A stretch of DNA of 27,810 bases from REEB85 sp018971455 (lineage in GTDB: Bacteria > Pseudomonadota > Alphaproteobacteria > Acetobacterales > Acetobacteraceae), in NCBI GenBank assembly GCA_028871195.1, contig JAGWNT010000052.1, forward strand, positions 1 through 27,810, given 5' to 3'. Under the pieces are notes generated by a model, which saw nothing but the letters and a program-made list of their open reading frames with translations, was not told the origin of the DNA and did not search any database. Below are positions 6,724 through 15,039 of this stretch, one piece after another. How positions within the stretch are numbered: the first letter of the stretch is position 1; the number at the start of each line of letters is the position of its first letter. Both the position numbers and the translations under genes were made by a program.

Positions 6724-9009
6724 TCAGAGGGCATGGAAGCCGAGCTCACCGACCGTCTTGAGCGTGATGGCGAAGACGATCGCGCTCGAGCCGTGGTCGT
6801 TGTTGATCGAGGTATAGCGTCGATAGAAGTTCACGTCGAAGATGAAGCACTCATCCTCGTAGCGGGCGCCGAGCCCGGCCGCCACCAGCTTGTCGGTCTG
6901 CAGGTTGCGCCGCACGCTGCCATGCAGCCGCCACGGCCCCCAGCCGGTGCTCGCACCCAGCGTGATCTCGTTGCGCGGCGCCGTCGCCACCTGCTGGCTG
7001 GGCGGGTTGTCGTAGAGCAGGTAGGGGTCGGTGGTGCTGTAGATGTAGCCGGCATCCAGCCGCAGCCAGGACGGCCCCGCCGTCGCCACCGCATCGGCGA
7101 AGCGCAGATTGAGGCTGCGGTGGTCGAAGCGCTGGCGCGAGGTCAGGTCGATATAGGCGTTGGGGCTGAAGGAGAGGTGGCTGACGATGTCGGTGGCGGT
7201 GTCGTGCAGCCCGGAGCCGACCGGGAAGGCGTTGTCGGGCCGGGCGCGGTAGCCCTGGCCGACCAGCCCGTCCAGCGTCGCGCCGGAGGGGAAATACCAC
7301 GCCCCGTGCAGCGCCACGTTGGCGCGCAGCCCGCCCTCCAGCCGGTCGATCCCGGGATAGCGGTTGAGCGCGAACAGCGTCGCGTCGGTGAATTCGAGGT
7401 CGAGGCTGTCCTCGTTGGGAATGTTGGTGTTGACGTAGTTGCTGCCGCGCGGGGCGGCGATGATCTGGGCGATCGGCTCGAGGATCTGCGTCCCCCAGCC
7501 GCCGGCGTCGCGCTGCATCGGCAGGCGCACGGCCACCGCCACGGTCGGCATCGCCTGCGAGGAATAGGCCGAGTCCGCGGTGCTGTAATTGGGCTGTTCG
7601 TTGAACTGGTGGGCGGCATAGGCCGCGCTGTCCAGGTGCAGGCTGGCCTGCCACACATCGCCGAACCGGCCGATCGCCTGGCGGTCCCAGCCCAGGCTGA
7701 GGCGGACGCGCTGTGTGCTGGTGCCGTCGTAGCGCAGCACGTTGAAGGCGCCGGCCTCCACCGAGACCCGCCCGCCCGCCACGTCGGGCTGGCTGACGAA
7801 GCTGTATTCGTAGCGCGGCAGCACGTAGGGCAGCTTCTCGGCGCGGATGCTGGTGGTCAGCCCCTGATAGGAGCGCGCGTCCAGCCGCGCATAGGCGCCC
7901 TGCCCGAACCCTTCGAGATAGATCTGGCTGGTGAGGAAATCCTGCGTGCCGGAGACGCGGAAATCGCGCATGTAGTTGATCGAGCTGGCGCGGTTGATGT
8001 CGAAGCCCCAGCGCCAGGTGTCGTCGAGCGCGAACTGTCCCTTGGTGAACAGATAGCCGCCCGCATGGCCGGCATCGTTGGCGATGGCGGTGTTGACGGT
8101 GAGGGTGCCGTCATTGAAGCGGCGGCGGTACTGCACGTCGAGCTGCGGGCCGCTGCGGGTGCCGACCAGCGGGGTGATGGTGGCGTCGGACTGGCCATCG
8201 ATCACCCAATAGTACGGCACTGCGGTGAAGGCGCCGAGATGCTTCGAATAGCCGATATCGGGCACCAGCAGCCCGCTCGCCCGCTTGGCCGAGGGGTCGG
8301 GATGGGTCAGGTAGGGCAGCCAGAAAACCGGGATGCCGTAGATCTCCACCACCGCGTCGCGGTACTCGATCACCTTGTGCTCGGTGTCCTGCACAGCGCT
8401 GCGCGCGCGGATCTGCCACAGCGGCGGCTCGTCGGGATGCTGGGCGCACAGGTTGCAGGTGGAATAGACCGCCCGGCTCATCTCGTTGATGGTGCCGTCG
8501 ACGCGGCGCGCGCCGTTGGCGGCCAGCTTGCCGTTCTCGGCGAGCAGGGCGCGCATGCCCTCCATCACGCCGTCCTTCATGCCCTGGCTGAGCTCGGCGT
8601 AATTGGCGAACAGCGTCTGCCCGCCCGGCTCGACCAGCACCACGTGCCCGCTCGCCGCGGCCACCCCGGTGGTGCGGTCGAAGGTCACGCGGTCGGCCAT
8701 CAGGATGCGGTCGCCCTGCCAGAACTCGACATGGCCGTCCAGCGTCGCGATGCCGGTGGCGCGGTCGTAGCTGGCGCGGTCGGCCTGGTAGAAGGCCGGC
8801 TGGTCGCGCGCCAGCGGCGGCGCGCCCGGCGGGATCGCGGTGCGCGGGGCCGCAGGCGCCGCCGCGGGGCGGACCGCCGGCGCCGGCGCCTGCGCCCAGG
8901 TGATGGCCGGCCCGATCACCACCGCACCCCCCAGCATGGCGAGGAACAGCCGGGCGAGGCGGCGCTGGCGCGCCAGGCGGCGCTGGCGGGCGCGCAGGGA
9001 GGCGCGCAT
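6724..9009 (-). CDS. lptD: LPS-assembly protein LptD
   Basis: Outer-membrane LPS translocon of 761 residues. A basic N terminus and hydrophobic signal sequence end near AITWAQA (residue 41). An OstA/LptA-like periplasmic domain follows (about 70-190: QADRASYDRATGIATLDGHV, GDRILMADRVTFDRTTGV). The rest is the large beta-barrel, with conserved IYGIPVFWLPYLTHPDP and RASGLLVPDIGYSK segments and alternating aromatic residues. Only three cysteines are visible: Cys185 and Cys188 (CNLC) and one near residue 721 (EDECF). E. coli LptD uses four for interdomain disulfides. The start ATG at 9009 overlaps the lptG stop by one base (TGATG). It is followed by surA, which helps fold this protein. Confidence 0.95.
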   Translation of the reverse strand: MRASLRARQRRLARQRRLARLFLAMLGGAVVIGPAITWAQAPAPAVRPAAAPAAPRTAIPPGAPPLARDQPAFYQADRASYDRATGIATLDGHVEFWQGDRILMADRVTFDRTTGVAAASGHVVLVEPGGQTLFANYAELSQGMKDGVMEGMRALLAENGKLAANGARRVDGTINEMSRAVYSTCNLCAQHPDEPPLWQIRARSAVQDTEHKVIEYRDAVVEIYGIPVFWLPYLTHPDPSAKRASGLLVPDIGYSKHLGAFTAVPYYWVIDGQSDATITPLVGTRSGPQLDVQYRRRFNDGTLTVNTAIANDAGHAGGYLFTKGQFALDDTWRWGFDINRASSINYMRDFRVSGTQDFLTSQIYLEGFGQGAYARLDARSYQGLTTSIRAEKLPYVLPRYEYSFVSQPDVAGGRVSVEAGAFNVLRYDGTSTQRVRLSLGWDRQAIGRFGDVWQASLHLDSAAYAAHQFNEQPNYSTADSAYSSQAMPTVAVAVRLPMQRDAGGWGTQILEPIAQIIAAPRGSNYVNTNIPNEDSLDLEFTDATLFALNRYPGIDRLEGGLRANVALHGAWYFPSGATLDGLVGQGYRARPDNAFPVGSGLHDTATDIVSHLSFSPNAYIDLTSRQRFDHRSLNLRFADAVATAGPSWLRLDAGYIYSTTDPYLLYDNPPSQQVATAPRNEITLGASTGWGPWRLHGSVRRNLQTDKLVAAGLGARYEDECFIFDVNFYRRYTSINNDHGSSAIVFAITLKTVGELGFHAL
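8957..8992 (-). repeat. 18-bp tandem repeat in the lptD signal sequence
   Basis: Two adjacent 18-bp units (8957-8974 and 8975-8992) agree at 16 of 18 positions. On the coding strand they encode the basic hexapeptide RQRRLA twice, forming the positively charged n-region just before the hydrophobic part of the LptD signal. Confidence 0.8.
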
Positions 9010-10121
9010 CAGCCATCCTCCTGGTGGAGCAGCAGCGCGACCGCAAGCATCAGCCCCGACGCCGCCGGCGCCCAGGCGGCCAGCACCGGCGGCAGCGTGC
9101 CGGACTGGCCGAACTGCTCGGCGACCTTGGAGACCACGAACAGCGCGAATCCGGCCGCCACGCCGCTGCCGATCATCAGGGCCACCCCGCCGCGCCGCGA
9201 CGGGCGCATGGAGAACCCGGCCGCCAGCAGCGACATGGTGCCCGCCAGCAGCGGCAGGGCGAGCAGCGTCTGGAGTTGCAGCCGGTGGCGAATGGCCGAG
9301 AAGCCGGAGCGTTCGAGCAGGCGGATGAAGCCCGGCAGCGCCCATACCGACAGCGTCTCGGGCGGCGCGAAACTCTCCTGCACGCGCGCCACCGTCATGC
9401 TGGTGGGCAGGCGCAGCGCGGTCGGCGCGCCCGGCGGATGGCCGGGAACGATGACGCGGGCGCCCTCCAGCAGCCAGTCGCCGCCCTCCAGCGTGGCGCG
9501 CGCCGCCTCGATGCGGCTGGCCAGCTGGTCGTGCGCGTCGAGGCGGAAGACGCTCATCCCCGCCGCACCGAGCTGGCCGTGGCGCAGGGTCACGCCCGTG
9601 GCATGCAGGATCGCGACGCCGCCGGGGCCGGCCGACTGGTCGGCCTGGCGCAGCCAGAGCTGGCCGCCGGTCAGGGCCAGCGCGCTGCCCACCCCGCGCA
9701 GGTAGCGGCTCTCCATGCCCTCGGCGCGGGCGCGCATCACCGCCGAGATCGGGCTGATGGCGGCGGTCGCGAAGGCGCCGAACAGGATGGCGGCCAGCAC
9801 CGGCACGCTGAGGAACTGCCAGGCCGAGACCCCGGCGGCGCGGGCGACGATCAGCTCGGAGGAGCGGGTCAGCCGCCAGAATGCCAGGATGCCGCCGAGC
9901 AGCACGGCGAAAGGGATGATCTGCATGGCCGCCCAGGGCAGGCGCAGGGCGGCGATTTCGGCGACGATGCCGAAGCTCGCCGCCGGCTGGCTGGCGGCGC
10001 GGCGCAGCAGCTCGATGAAGTCGAACAGGCCGACCAGCGCGGTCAGCGCCCCGGCCATGGCGAGCACGGCCAGCGAGAAGACGCGCCCGACATAGAGCGA
10101 GAGGGTGACGGCGATCTTCAT
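9009..10121 (-). CDS. lptG: LPS export ABC transporter permease LptG
   Basis: YjgP/YjgQ-family permease of 370 residues. It forms the inner-membrane LptB2FG complex that extracts LPS from the membrane and passes it to LptC and LptA. N-terminal hydrophobic segments (residues about 12-35 and 60-90) flank the coupling region FWRLTRSSELIVARAAGVSAWQFL, which is typical of LptG rather than LptF. A periplasmic jellyroll domain (GGQLWLRQADQ, VFRLDAHDQL) sits in the middle, with three more membrane segments at the C terminus. The start at ATG 10121 matches the family N terminus (TLSLYVGRVF). An AGGAG sits at 10136-10140, 14 bases upstream and somewhat far. The frame stays open well upstream inside the next gene, but that part is a shadow. 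The usual partner lptF is not next to it in this window. Confidence 0.93.
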   Translation of the reverse strand: MKIAVTLSLYVGRVFSLAVLAMAGALTALVGLFDFIELLRRAASQPAASFGIVAEIAALRLPWAAMQIIPFAVLLGGILAFWRLTRSSELIVARAAGVSAWQFLSVPVLAAILFGAFATAAISPISAVMRARAEGMESRYLRGVGSALALTGGQLWLRQADQSAGPGGVAILHATGVTLRHGQLGAAGMSVFRLDAHDQLASRIEAARATLEGGDWLLEGARVIVPGHPPGAPTALRLPTSMTVARVQESFAPPETLSVWALPGFIRLLERSGFSAIRHRLQLQTLLALPLLAGTMSLLAAGFSMRPSRRGGVALMIGSGVAAGFALFVVSKVAEQFGQSGTLPPVLAAWAPAASGLMLAVALLLHQEDG

Positions 10122-10198
10122 CGGGCGGGCGGAACTCCTGCGGCGCGGCAGTCTAGCGGCCCGCCCGGTCATGGCCAAATGCGCCGCCCCGATCCCCC

Positions 10199-11647
10199 TC
10201 AGGGCAGCACCTTGCCGGGATTGAGCAGGCCGGCCGGGTCGATCGCCCGCTTGATGCGCTGCATGAGGTCGAGCTCCGCGCCGCCGCGCCAGGCGGCCAT
10301 CATGTAGGGCTTGAGCCGTCCGATGCCGTGTTCGGCGGAGAAGCTGCCGTCGAGCGCGCGCACCACGGCGCCCACGCAATCCATGATCTCGTGGTCGCGG
10401 GCCAGGAAATCGGCCGCCGTCATCGCCTCGGGCTGTTGCAGGTTGAAGTGGATATTGCCGTCGCCCATGTGGCCGAAGGCGACCACGCGGATGCCCGGCA
10501 TCAGCCGCCGGCACGCCGCCCCGGCGTCGCGGATCAGGGCCGGCACCTGCGACACCGGGACCGAGACGTCATTCTTCACGCTGGCGCCCTCGCGCTTCTG
10601 GGCCTCGGTATGCTCCTCGCGCAGCCGCCAGATGGCGGCGCGCTGGGCGGCGCTCTCGGCGATCACCGCGTCCTGCACGATGCCGGCCTCCAGGGCGCCT
10701 TCCAGCACCTGTTCCAGCGTGCCGCGCAACCCGGCATCGGGGCGCGGCGTCGCCAGTTCGACCAGGGCGTAGTGGCCGGCCGGCGCGGCGAGCGGCAGGA
10801 CCAGTCCGGGGTTGTGCTTCAGCACGAAGCCCACGCCCTCGCCGCCCATGTATTCGAAGGCCTGGATGGCCGCCGGGTCGTGGCGCTGGAAGCGGGTGAA
10901 CAGCTCGAGCGCGGCCTCCGGCGAGGCCACGGCGCAGAGCGCCACCGCGGTCTCGCGCGGCTGCGGCACCAGCTTGAGCACCGCCGCAGTGATGATGCCC
11001 AGCGTGCCCTCGGCGCCGACGAAAAGCTGGCGCAGGCAGTAGCCGGTATTGTCCTTGCGCAGCCGCCGCAGCCCTTCCCACACCTGCCCGTCGGGCAGCA
11101 CCACCTCCAGCCCGAGCACGAGGTCGCGGGCATTGCCGTAGCGCACCGTGTTGTTGCCGCCGGCATTGGTCGAGAGGATGCCGCCGATCTGCGCGCTGCC
11201 CTCCGAGCCGATCGACAGCGGCAGCAGGCAACCCTGCGCGGCGGCGGCGTCCTGGGCGGCCTTCAGCGTCGCGCCGGCCTCGATGGTCAGCGTCATGTCG
11301 ACGGCGTCCAGCGCGCGGATGCGGGCCATGCGCGCGAGGCTGAGGACGAGCTGGCTGCCATCCTCGGCCGGCACCGCGCCGCCGACCATCGACGTGTTGC
11401 CGCCCTGCGGCACCAGCGCCACGCCCAGCCCGGCGCAGAGCCGCACCACGGCGGCGAGCTCGGCCGTGTCGGCCGGGCGCACCACCGCCGCGGCGCGCCC
11501 CTGGTAGAGGCCGCGCCAGTCGCTCGAATAGGGCGCGGTGTCGGCCGCATCGGTCAGCAGGCCGCGCGGCCCGACGATGGCGCGCAACGCCGCCAGCAGA
11601 TCCGCGGGCAGCGGGGAAGGGGGGGTGGGGGGCGTGGTTTCGGGCAT
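10199..11647 (-). CDS. FAD-linked D-2-hydroxyacid dehydrogenase (D-lactate / D-2-hydroxyglutarate type)
   Basis: Protein of 482 residues with a PCMH-type FAD-binding domain in the N-terminal half (VVRPADTAELAAVVRLC, VPQGGNTSMVGGAVP, SIGSEGSAQIGGILSTNAGG) and an FAD-oxidase C-terminal domain. The C-terminal domain has the metal- and substrate-site motif GHMGDGNIHFN and the closing EHGIGRLK signature. The family (GlcD, DLD, D2HGDH) oxidises D-2-hydroxyacids and passes electrons to a quinone, ETF or cytochrome. Which acid is used here cannot be told from sequence; the single-subunit layout resembles D2HGDH/DLD2 more than the GlcDEF complex. The start ATG at 11647 lies 11 bp after the threonylcarbamoyl-AMP synthase stop, so the two are probably co-transcribed. 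Confidence 0.88.
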   Translation of the reverse strand: MPETTPPTPPSPLPADLLAALRAIVGPRGLLTDAADTAPYSSDWRGLYQGRAAAVVRPADTAELAAVVRLCAGLGVALVPQGGNTSMVGGAVPAEDGSQLVLSLARMARIRALDAVDMTLTIEAGATLKAAQDAAAAQGCLLPLSIGSEGSAQIGGILSTNAGGNNTVRYGNARDLVLGLEVVLPDGQVWEGLRRLRKDNTGYCLRQLFVGAEGTLGIITAAVLKLVPQPRETAVALCAVASPEAALELFTRFQRHDPAAIQAFEYMGGEGVGFVLKHNPGLVLPLAAPAGHYALVELATPRPDAGLRGTLEQVLEGALEAGIVQDAVIAESAAQRAAIWRLREEHTEAQKREGASVKNDVSVPVSQVPALIRDAGAACRRLMPGIRVVAFGHMGDGNIHFNLQQPEAMTAADFLARDHEIMDCVGAVVRALDGSFSAEHGIGRLKPYMMAAWRGGAELDLMQRIKRAIDPAGLLNPGKVLP

Positions 11648-11658
11648 GGCGTGTCTTC

Positions 11659-12657
11659 CTATCCGCGCGGGGCCGCGGCCCGCTGAAGCCGGTCGTTGAT
11701 CGCCAGGCCGAGTCCGTGCCGCGGCACCGCCATGACGGCGATGCCGCGCAGACCCTGCGCCTGGCCCGCGGCGTCGAGTGCGCGCAAACCCTCGAACAGG
11801 CGCGACGCCGCCTCGGTCACGTCCGCCGCGGCGCTGAGCTGGAAACCGGCGCCGGCACCGGCCAGGGGCGGGCCGAAGGCGAGCAGCGCCTCGTCGGCGC
11901 CGACCGTGGCGGCGCCGAGCCGGACCGGCAGGGCAGGGGCGTAATGCGAGACCAGCAGCCCCGGCGACCGCAATGCGGGGGCCTGCGGGGCGGGTGAGGC
12001 CCGATCGGATAAGGCCGGGGGCGCGCCGCGCCCGACGCGGCCGATCACCGCCTCGATCGCCTCGATGTCGGCGCCGCCCGGGCGCAGCAGCGCGGGATGG
12101 TCGCCCGAGAGATCGAGCACGCTCGATTCCACGCCCACCGGGCAGGGGCCGCTCTCCAGCACCGCGGCGATGCGTCCGCCCAGCTCCTCGAGCACATGGG
12201 CGGCCCGCGTCGGGCTGACTTGGCCGGAGCGGTTGGCCGAGGGGGCCGCAACCGGCCGGCCGACCGCCGCCAGCAGGGCGCGGGCGGTGGCATGCGCCGG
12301 CACCCGCACCGCCAGCGTGTCGAGCCCGGCGCCGGTGAGCAGCGCCACCCGGCAGGTGACGCGGCGCGGCAGCACCAACGTCAGCGGCCCGGGCCAGAAG
12401 GCTCGCGCCAGGGCCCACGCCATGTCTGACGCCTCGACATCGGCGAACGCCGCCTCGGTGGTGGGATAATGGCAGATCAGCGGGTTGAAACGCGGGCGCC
12501 CCTTGGCCTCGAACACCGCCGCAACGGCGCGCGGCTGGGTGGCGTCCGCCCCCAGCCCGTAGACCGTCTCGGTGCCGAAGGCGACCAGCGCGCCGGCCCG
12601 CAGCAATGCGGCCGCGTGGGCGATGCCGGCGGCGTCGTCGGGCAGGATCCCGGTCAT
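11659..12657 (-). CDS. L-threonylcarbamoyladenylate synthase, Sua5 type
   Basis: Long-form Sua5 protein of 332 residues. It makes threonylcarbamoyl-AMP from threonine, bicarbonate and ATP, the first step of the t6A37 modification of tRNAs that read ANN codons. The N-terminal YrdC/TsaC domain shows GALVAFGTETVYGLGADA, then FEAKGRPRFNPLICH, WPGPLTLVL and PVAAPSANRSGQVSPT. The C-terminal Sua5 domain begins after a linker at about LRSPGLLVSHYAP, whose SPG-x-x-SHYAP stretch is its signature. The start ATG at 12657 lies 13 bp after the cysQ stop. ATG 12723 in the same frame would extend into cysQ without family support. Confidence 0.94.
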   Translation of the reverse strand: MTGILPDDAAGIAHAAALLRAGALVAFGTETVYGLGADATQPRAVAAVFEAKGRPRFNPLICHYPTTEAAFADVEASDMAWALARAFWPGPLTLVLPRRVTCRVALLTGAGLDTLAVRVPAHATARALLAAVGRPVAAPSANRSGQVSPTRAAHVLEELGGRIAAVLESGPCPVGVESSVLDLSGDHPALLRPGGADIEAIEAVIGRVGRGAPPALSDRASPAPQAPALRSPGLLVSHYAPALPVRLGAATVGADEALLAFGPPLAGAGAGFQLSAAADVTEAASRLFEGLRALDAAGQAQGLRGIAVMAVPRHGLGLAINDRLQRAAAPRG

Positions 12658-12670
12658 GGCCGATCCCTGG

Positions 12671-13432
12671 TCACGGCATGCCGGTGCAGACGAAGCCGGG
12701 ATTCTCCCAGCCCGGCTTGCCATAGGCCAGCCGCGCGCCGCCCTCCATCACCACCACCGCGCCGCCCGCCGCCTCGACCAGCGCCTGCGGGGCCGCGGTG
12801 TCCCATTCCATGGTGCGGCCGAAGCGCGGGTAGAGATCGGCCAGCCCCTCGGCGACACGGCAGAATTTCAGCGCCGAGCCGATATGCAGCACCGACTCGA
12901 CGCGCCGGCCGGACAGAAAGGGGGCGAGGCGCGGATCGTCTGAATAATGCCGCGAGGCGGCCACCGCGATGCCCGAGTCCGGGGCCCGCCGCGCGGCGAT
13001 GGCGCGCCGCCCGGCGCTGTCCTGCCGCCAGGCGCCGAGCCCCGCGCCGCCCGTGTACACCGCCCCCTGCGCGGGCGCGCCGACCGCGCCGAGCACCGGA
13101 TAGCCGTCGCGCACCAGGCCGATGCAGACCGCGAACTCGTCGCGCCCGGCGGCGAATTCGCGGGTGCCGTCGAGCGGATCGACCAGCCAGTACTCGCTCG
13201 CCGTCGCCGGCACATGGCCGCCGGCGATCTCCTCCTCGGCGACCACGGGAATATCGCCGGCCGCCCGCAGCCCGGCCAGGATCAGCGCCTCGGCGGCATG
13301 GTCGGCCTCGGTGACCGGGCTGCGATCGGCCTTGCGCAGCGTGTCGAAGCCGCGCGCGCGCACGGCGAGGATGATGGCGCCCGCCTGGTGGGCGAGGTCG
13401 GCTGCGAGGGCGAGCAGGGCGGGATCGTTCAT
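12671..13432 (-). CDS. cysQ: 3'(2'),5'-bisphosphate nucleotidase CysQ (inositol monophosphatase family)
   Basis: Protein of 253 residues in the lithium-sensitive, Mg-dependent phosphatase family. CysQ hydrolyses 3'-phosphoadenosine 5'-phosphate (PAP) from sulfate assimilation to AMP. Metal-binding motifs are all visible: VVAEEE (about 63-68), WLVDPLDGTREF (about 82-93) and WDTAAPQALVEAAGG (about 208-222). DPLDGTREF with F after RE is characteristic of CysQ-like members, in contrast to plain inositol monophosphatases. It is the first gene of the minus-strand group cysQ-sua5-FAD dehydrogenase and is divergent from pepA. Confidence 0.9.
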   Translation of the reverse strand: MNDPALLALAADLAHQAGAIILAVRARGFDTLRKADRSPVTEADHAAEALILAGLRAAGDIPVVAEEEIAGGHVPATASEYWLVDPLDGTREFAAGRDEFAVCIGLVRDGYPVLGAVGAPAQGAVYTGGAGLGAWRQDSAGRRAIAARRAPDSGIAVAASRHYSDDPRLAPFLSGRRVESVLHIGSALKFCRVAEGLADLYPRFGRTMEWDTAAPQALVEAAGGAVVVMEGGARLAYGKPGWENPGFVCTGMP

Positions 13433-13456
13433 CCACCTTCCTTACCCCCGCCGATC

Positions 13457-13475
13457 CCGCCGGCAAAGCCGGCGG
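13457..13475. other. Perfect 8-bp inverted repeat in the cysQ-pepA intergenic region
   Basis: CCGCCGGC and GCCGGCGG flank an AAA loop. The element lies between divergent genes, so it is not placed like a terminator. It could be an operator or a leader hairpin of the cysQ mRNA, since it starts 25 bp upstream of the cysQ start codon. The arms are perfect, but the function is unknown. Confidence 0.5.
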
Positions 13476-13477
13476 CC

Positions 13478-13505
13478 TCGCCAAGTCCGACATGGCTGCT
13501 ACAGT
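13478..13505 (+). promoter_or_regulatory. Possible sigma-70-like promoter for pepA (weak)
   Basis: TCGCCA at 13478-13483 and TACAGT at 13500-13505 are separated by 16 bp, in the only non-coding stretch upstream of pepA (start 13539). Both boxes match the consensus only partly, and in DNA this GC-rich such matches occur by chance, so confidence is low. Confidence 0.2.
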
Positions 13506-13538
13506 CGGCGCAGAACAACCCCGATCCGGAGCCCGTCC

Positions 13539-15014
13539 ATGCTCGATATCGCCTTCGCCCGCGCCGCTCTGCCGAAATCCGGCGCGCTCGTGCTGCCGGT
13601 CGACGAGGGTGCGGACGCCCCGACCGGCCTGCACGCGGCGCTGGACGCCGCCACCGGCGGCGCCGTCGTGCGCGCGCTCAAGGCCGCCGAGTTCACCGGC
13701 CGCAAGGGGCAGACGGCCACCCTCCTCGCCCCCGGCGCCGGGCTGACGCGGGTACTGGCCATCGGCCTCGGCAAGCGGGCGGAGCTGAACGGGCGCGTCG
13801 CCGAGGAGGTCGGCGGCGCCATCGCCGCCGCCCTGGCGCGCGAGCCTTCGGCGGCGGTGGACGCGACCGGCCTGCCCGCCGCGCTGGCCGCCGCCCTGGC
13901 CATGGGCGCCGCCCTGCGCGGCTACCGCTTCGACCGCTACCGGACCACCGAGAAGGCCGAGGACAAGGCGCGGCTCGCCCGGCTCACCCTGCTCGGCGCC
14001 GACGCGAAGGCCAAGGCCGGGTGGGAGAGCCTGCGCCCCGTCGCCGACGGCGTGTTCCTGGCGCGCGACCTGGTCAGCGAGCCGCCCAACGTCCTCCATC
14101 CGGCCGAGATGGCGGCGCGCTGCAAGGGGCTGGAGAAGCTCGGCCTCAAGGTCGAGGTGCTCGGCCCGCGCGAGATGCGCAAGCTCGGCTTCGGCGCGCT
14201 GCTGGGCGTCGCCATGGGCAGCGCCAACGAGCCGCGCATGGTGGTGATGCACTGGAAGGGCGCGCCGGCCGGGCGCAAGCAGGACAAGCCGCTCTGCTTC
14301 GTCGGCAAGGGCGTCACCTTCGACACTGGCGGCATCAGCATCAAGCCGGCCGGCGGCATGGAGGACATGAAGTGGGACATGGCCGGCGCCGGCGCGGTGA
14401 TCGGGCTGATGGCCGCCCTCGCCGGCCGCCGCGCGAAGGTGGACGCCATCGGCCTGGTGGGCCTCGTCGAGAACATGCCCTCCGGCTCCGCCCAGCGTCC
14501 GGGCGACGTGGTCAGGACCTATTCCGGCCAGACCGTCGAGGTCATCAACACCGACGCCGAGGGCCGCCTCGTGCTCGCCGACGTGCTGTGGTACGCACAG
14601 CAGAAATTCGACCCGCGCTTCATGATCGACCTCGCCACGCTGACCGGCGCGATCATCATCGGCCTCGGCCACGAGCATGCCGGCTGCTTCAGCAACGATG
14701 ACGAGCTCTGCGCGCGGCTTCTGGCCGCCGGCGAGGCATCGGGCGAGAAGCTGTGGCGGATGCCGCTCGGCGCCGGCTACGACAAGCAGATCAAGTCCGA
14801 CATCGCCGACATGAAGAATGTCGGCGGCCGGCCGGGCGGCGCCAGCACTGCCGCCGCGTTCATTCAGCGTTTCGTCAACGCCAGGCCGTGGGCCCACCTG
14901 GACATCGCCGGCATGGCCTGGAGCAGCAAGGACGCGCCGACCACGCCGAAGGGAGCGACCGCCTTCGGCGTGCGCCTGCTCGACTGGCTGGTGGCAACCC
15001 ATTACGAGAATTGA
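13539..15014 (+). CDS. pepA: Leucyl aminopeptidase (M17)
   Basis: Cytosolic aminopeptidase of 491 residues. It removes N-terminal residues from peptides as a hexamer with two metal ions per subunit. The catalytic C-terminal domain shows the metal-binding lysine motif GKGVTFDTGG (Lys257), the catalytic SIKP lysine (Lys269), MKWDMAGAGAV, and the M17 signature NTDAEGRL at 337-344. The N-terminal domain is less conserved, as usual. The start at ATG 13539 gives the family's usual N terminus; the frame is open upstream but antisense to cysQ. A GGAG-like site lies just upstream. The gene is followed 25 bp later by holC, a common pairing in alphaproteobacteria. Confidence 0.95.
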   Translation: MLDIAFARAALPKSGALVLPVDEGADAPTGLHAALDAATGGAVVRALKAAEFTGRKGQTATLLAPGAGLTRVLAIGLGKRAELNGRVAEEVGGAIAAALAREPSAAVDATGLPAALAAALAMGAALRGYRFDRYRTTEKAEDKARLARLTLLGADAKAKAGWESLRPVADGVFLARDLVSEPPNVLHPAEMAARCKGLEKLGLKVEVLGPREMRKLGFGALLGVAMGSANEPRMVVMHWKGAPAGRKQDKPLCFVGKGVTFDTGGISIKPAGGMEDMKWDMAGAGAVIGLMAALAGRRAKVDAIGLVGLVENMPSGSAQRPGDVVRTYSGQTVEVINTDAEGRLVLADVLWYAQQKFDPRFMIDLATLTGAIIIGLGHEHAGCFSNDDELCARLLAAGEASGEKLWRMPLGAGYDKQIKSDIADMKNVGGRPGGASTAAAFIQRFVNARPWAHLDIAGMAWSSKDAPTTPKGATAFGVRLLDWLVATHYEN

Positions 15015-15039
15015 ACGAAGCGGCGGCGGGCGCGGCGCG

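Noticed and set aside
5317..9705. A 1462-codon open frame on the plus strand
   Set aside because: It lies antisense to surA, lptD and part of lptG, all of which match known families. Its translation is rich in arginine, serine and tryptophan with no domain; long antisense frames are expected in DNA this GC-rich.
10122..10514. N-terminal extension of lptG
   Set aside because: It overlaps the FAD dehydrogenase gene in another frame; the family start is at the MKIAVTLSLYVG segment.
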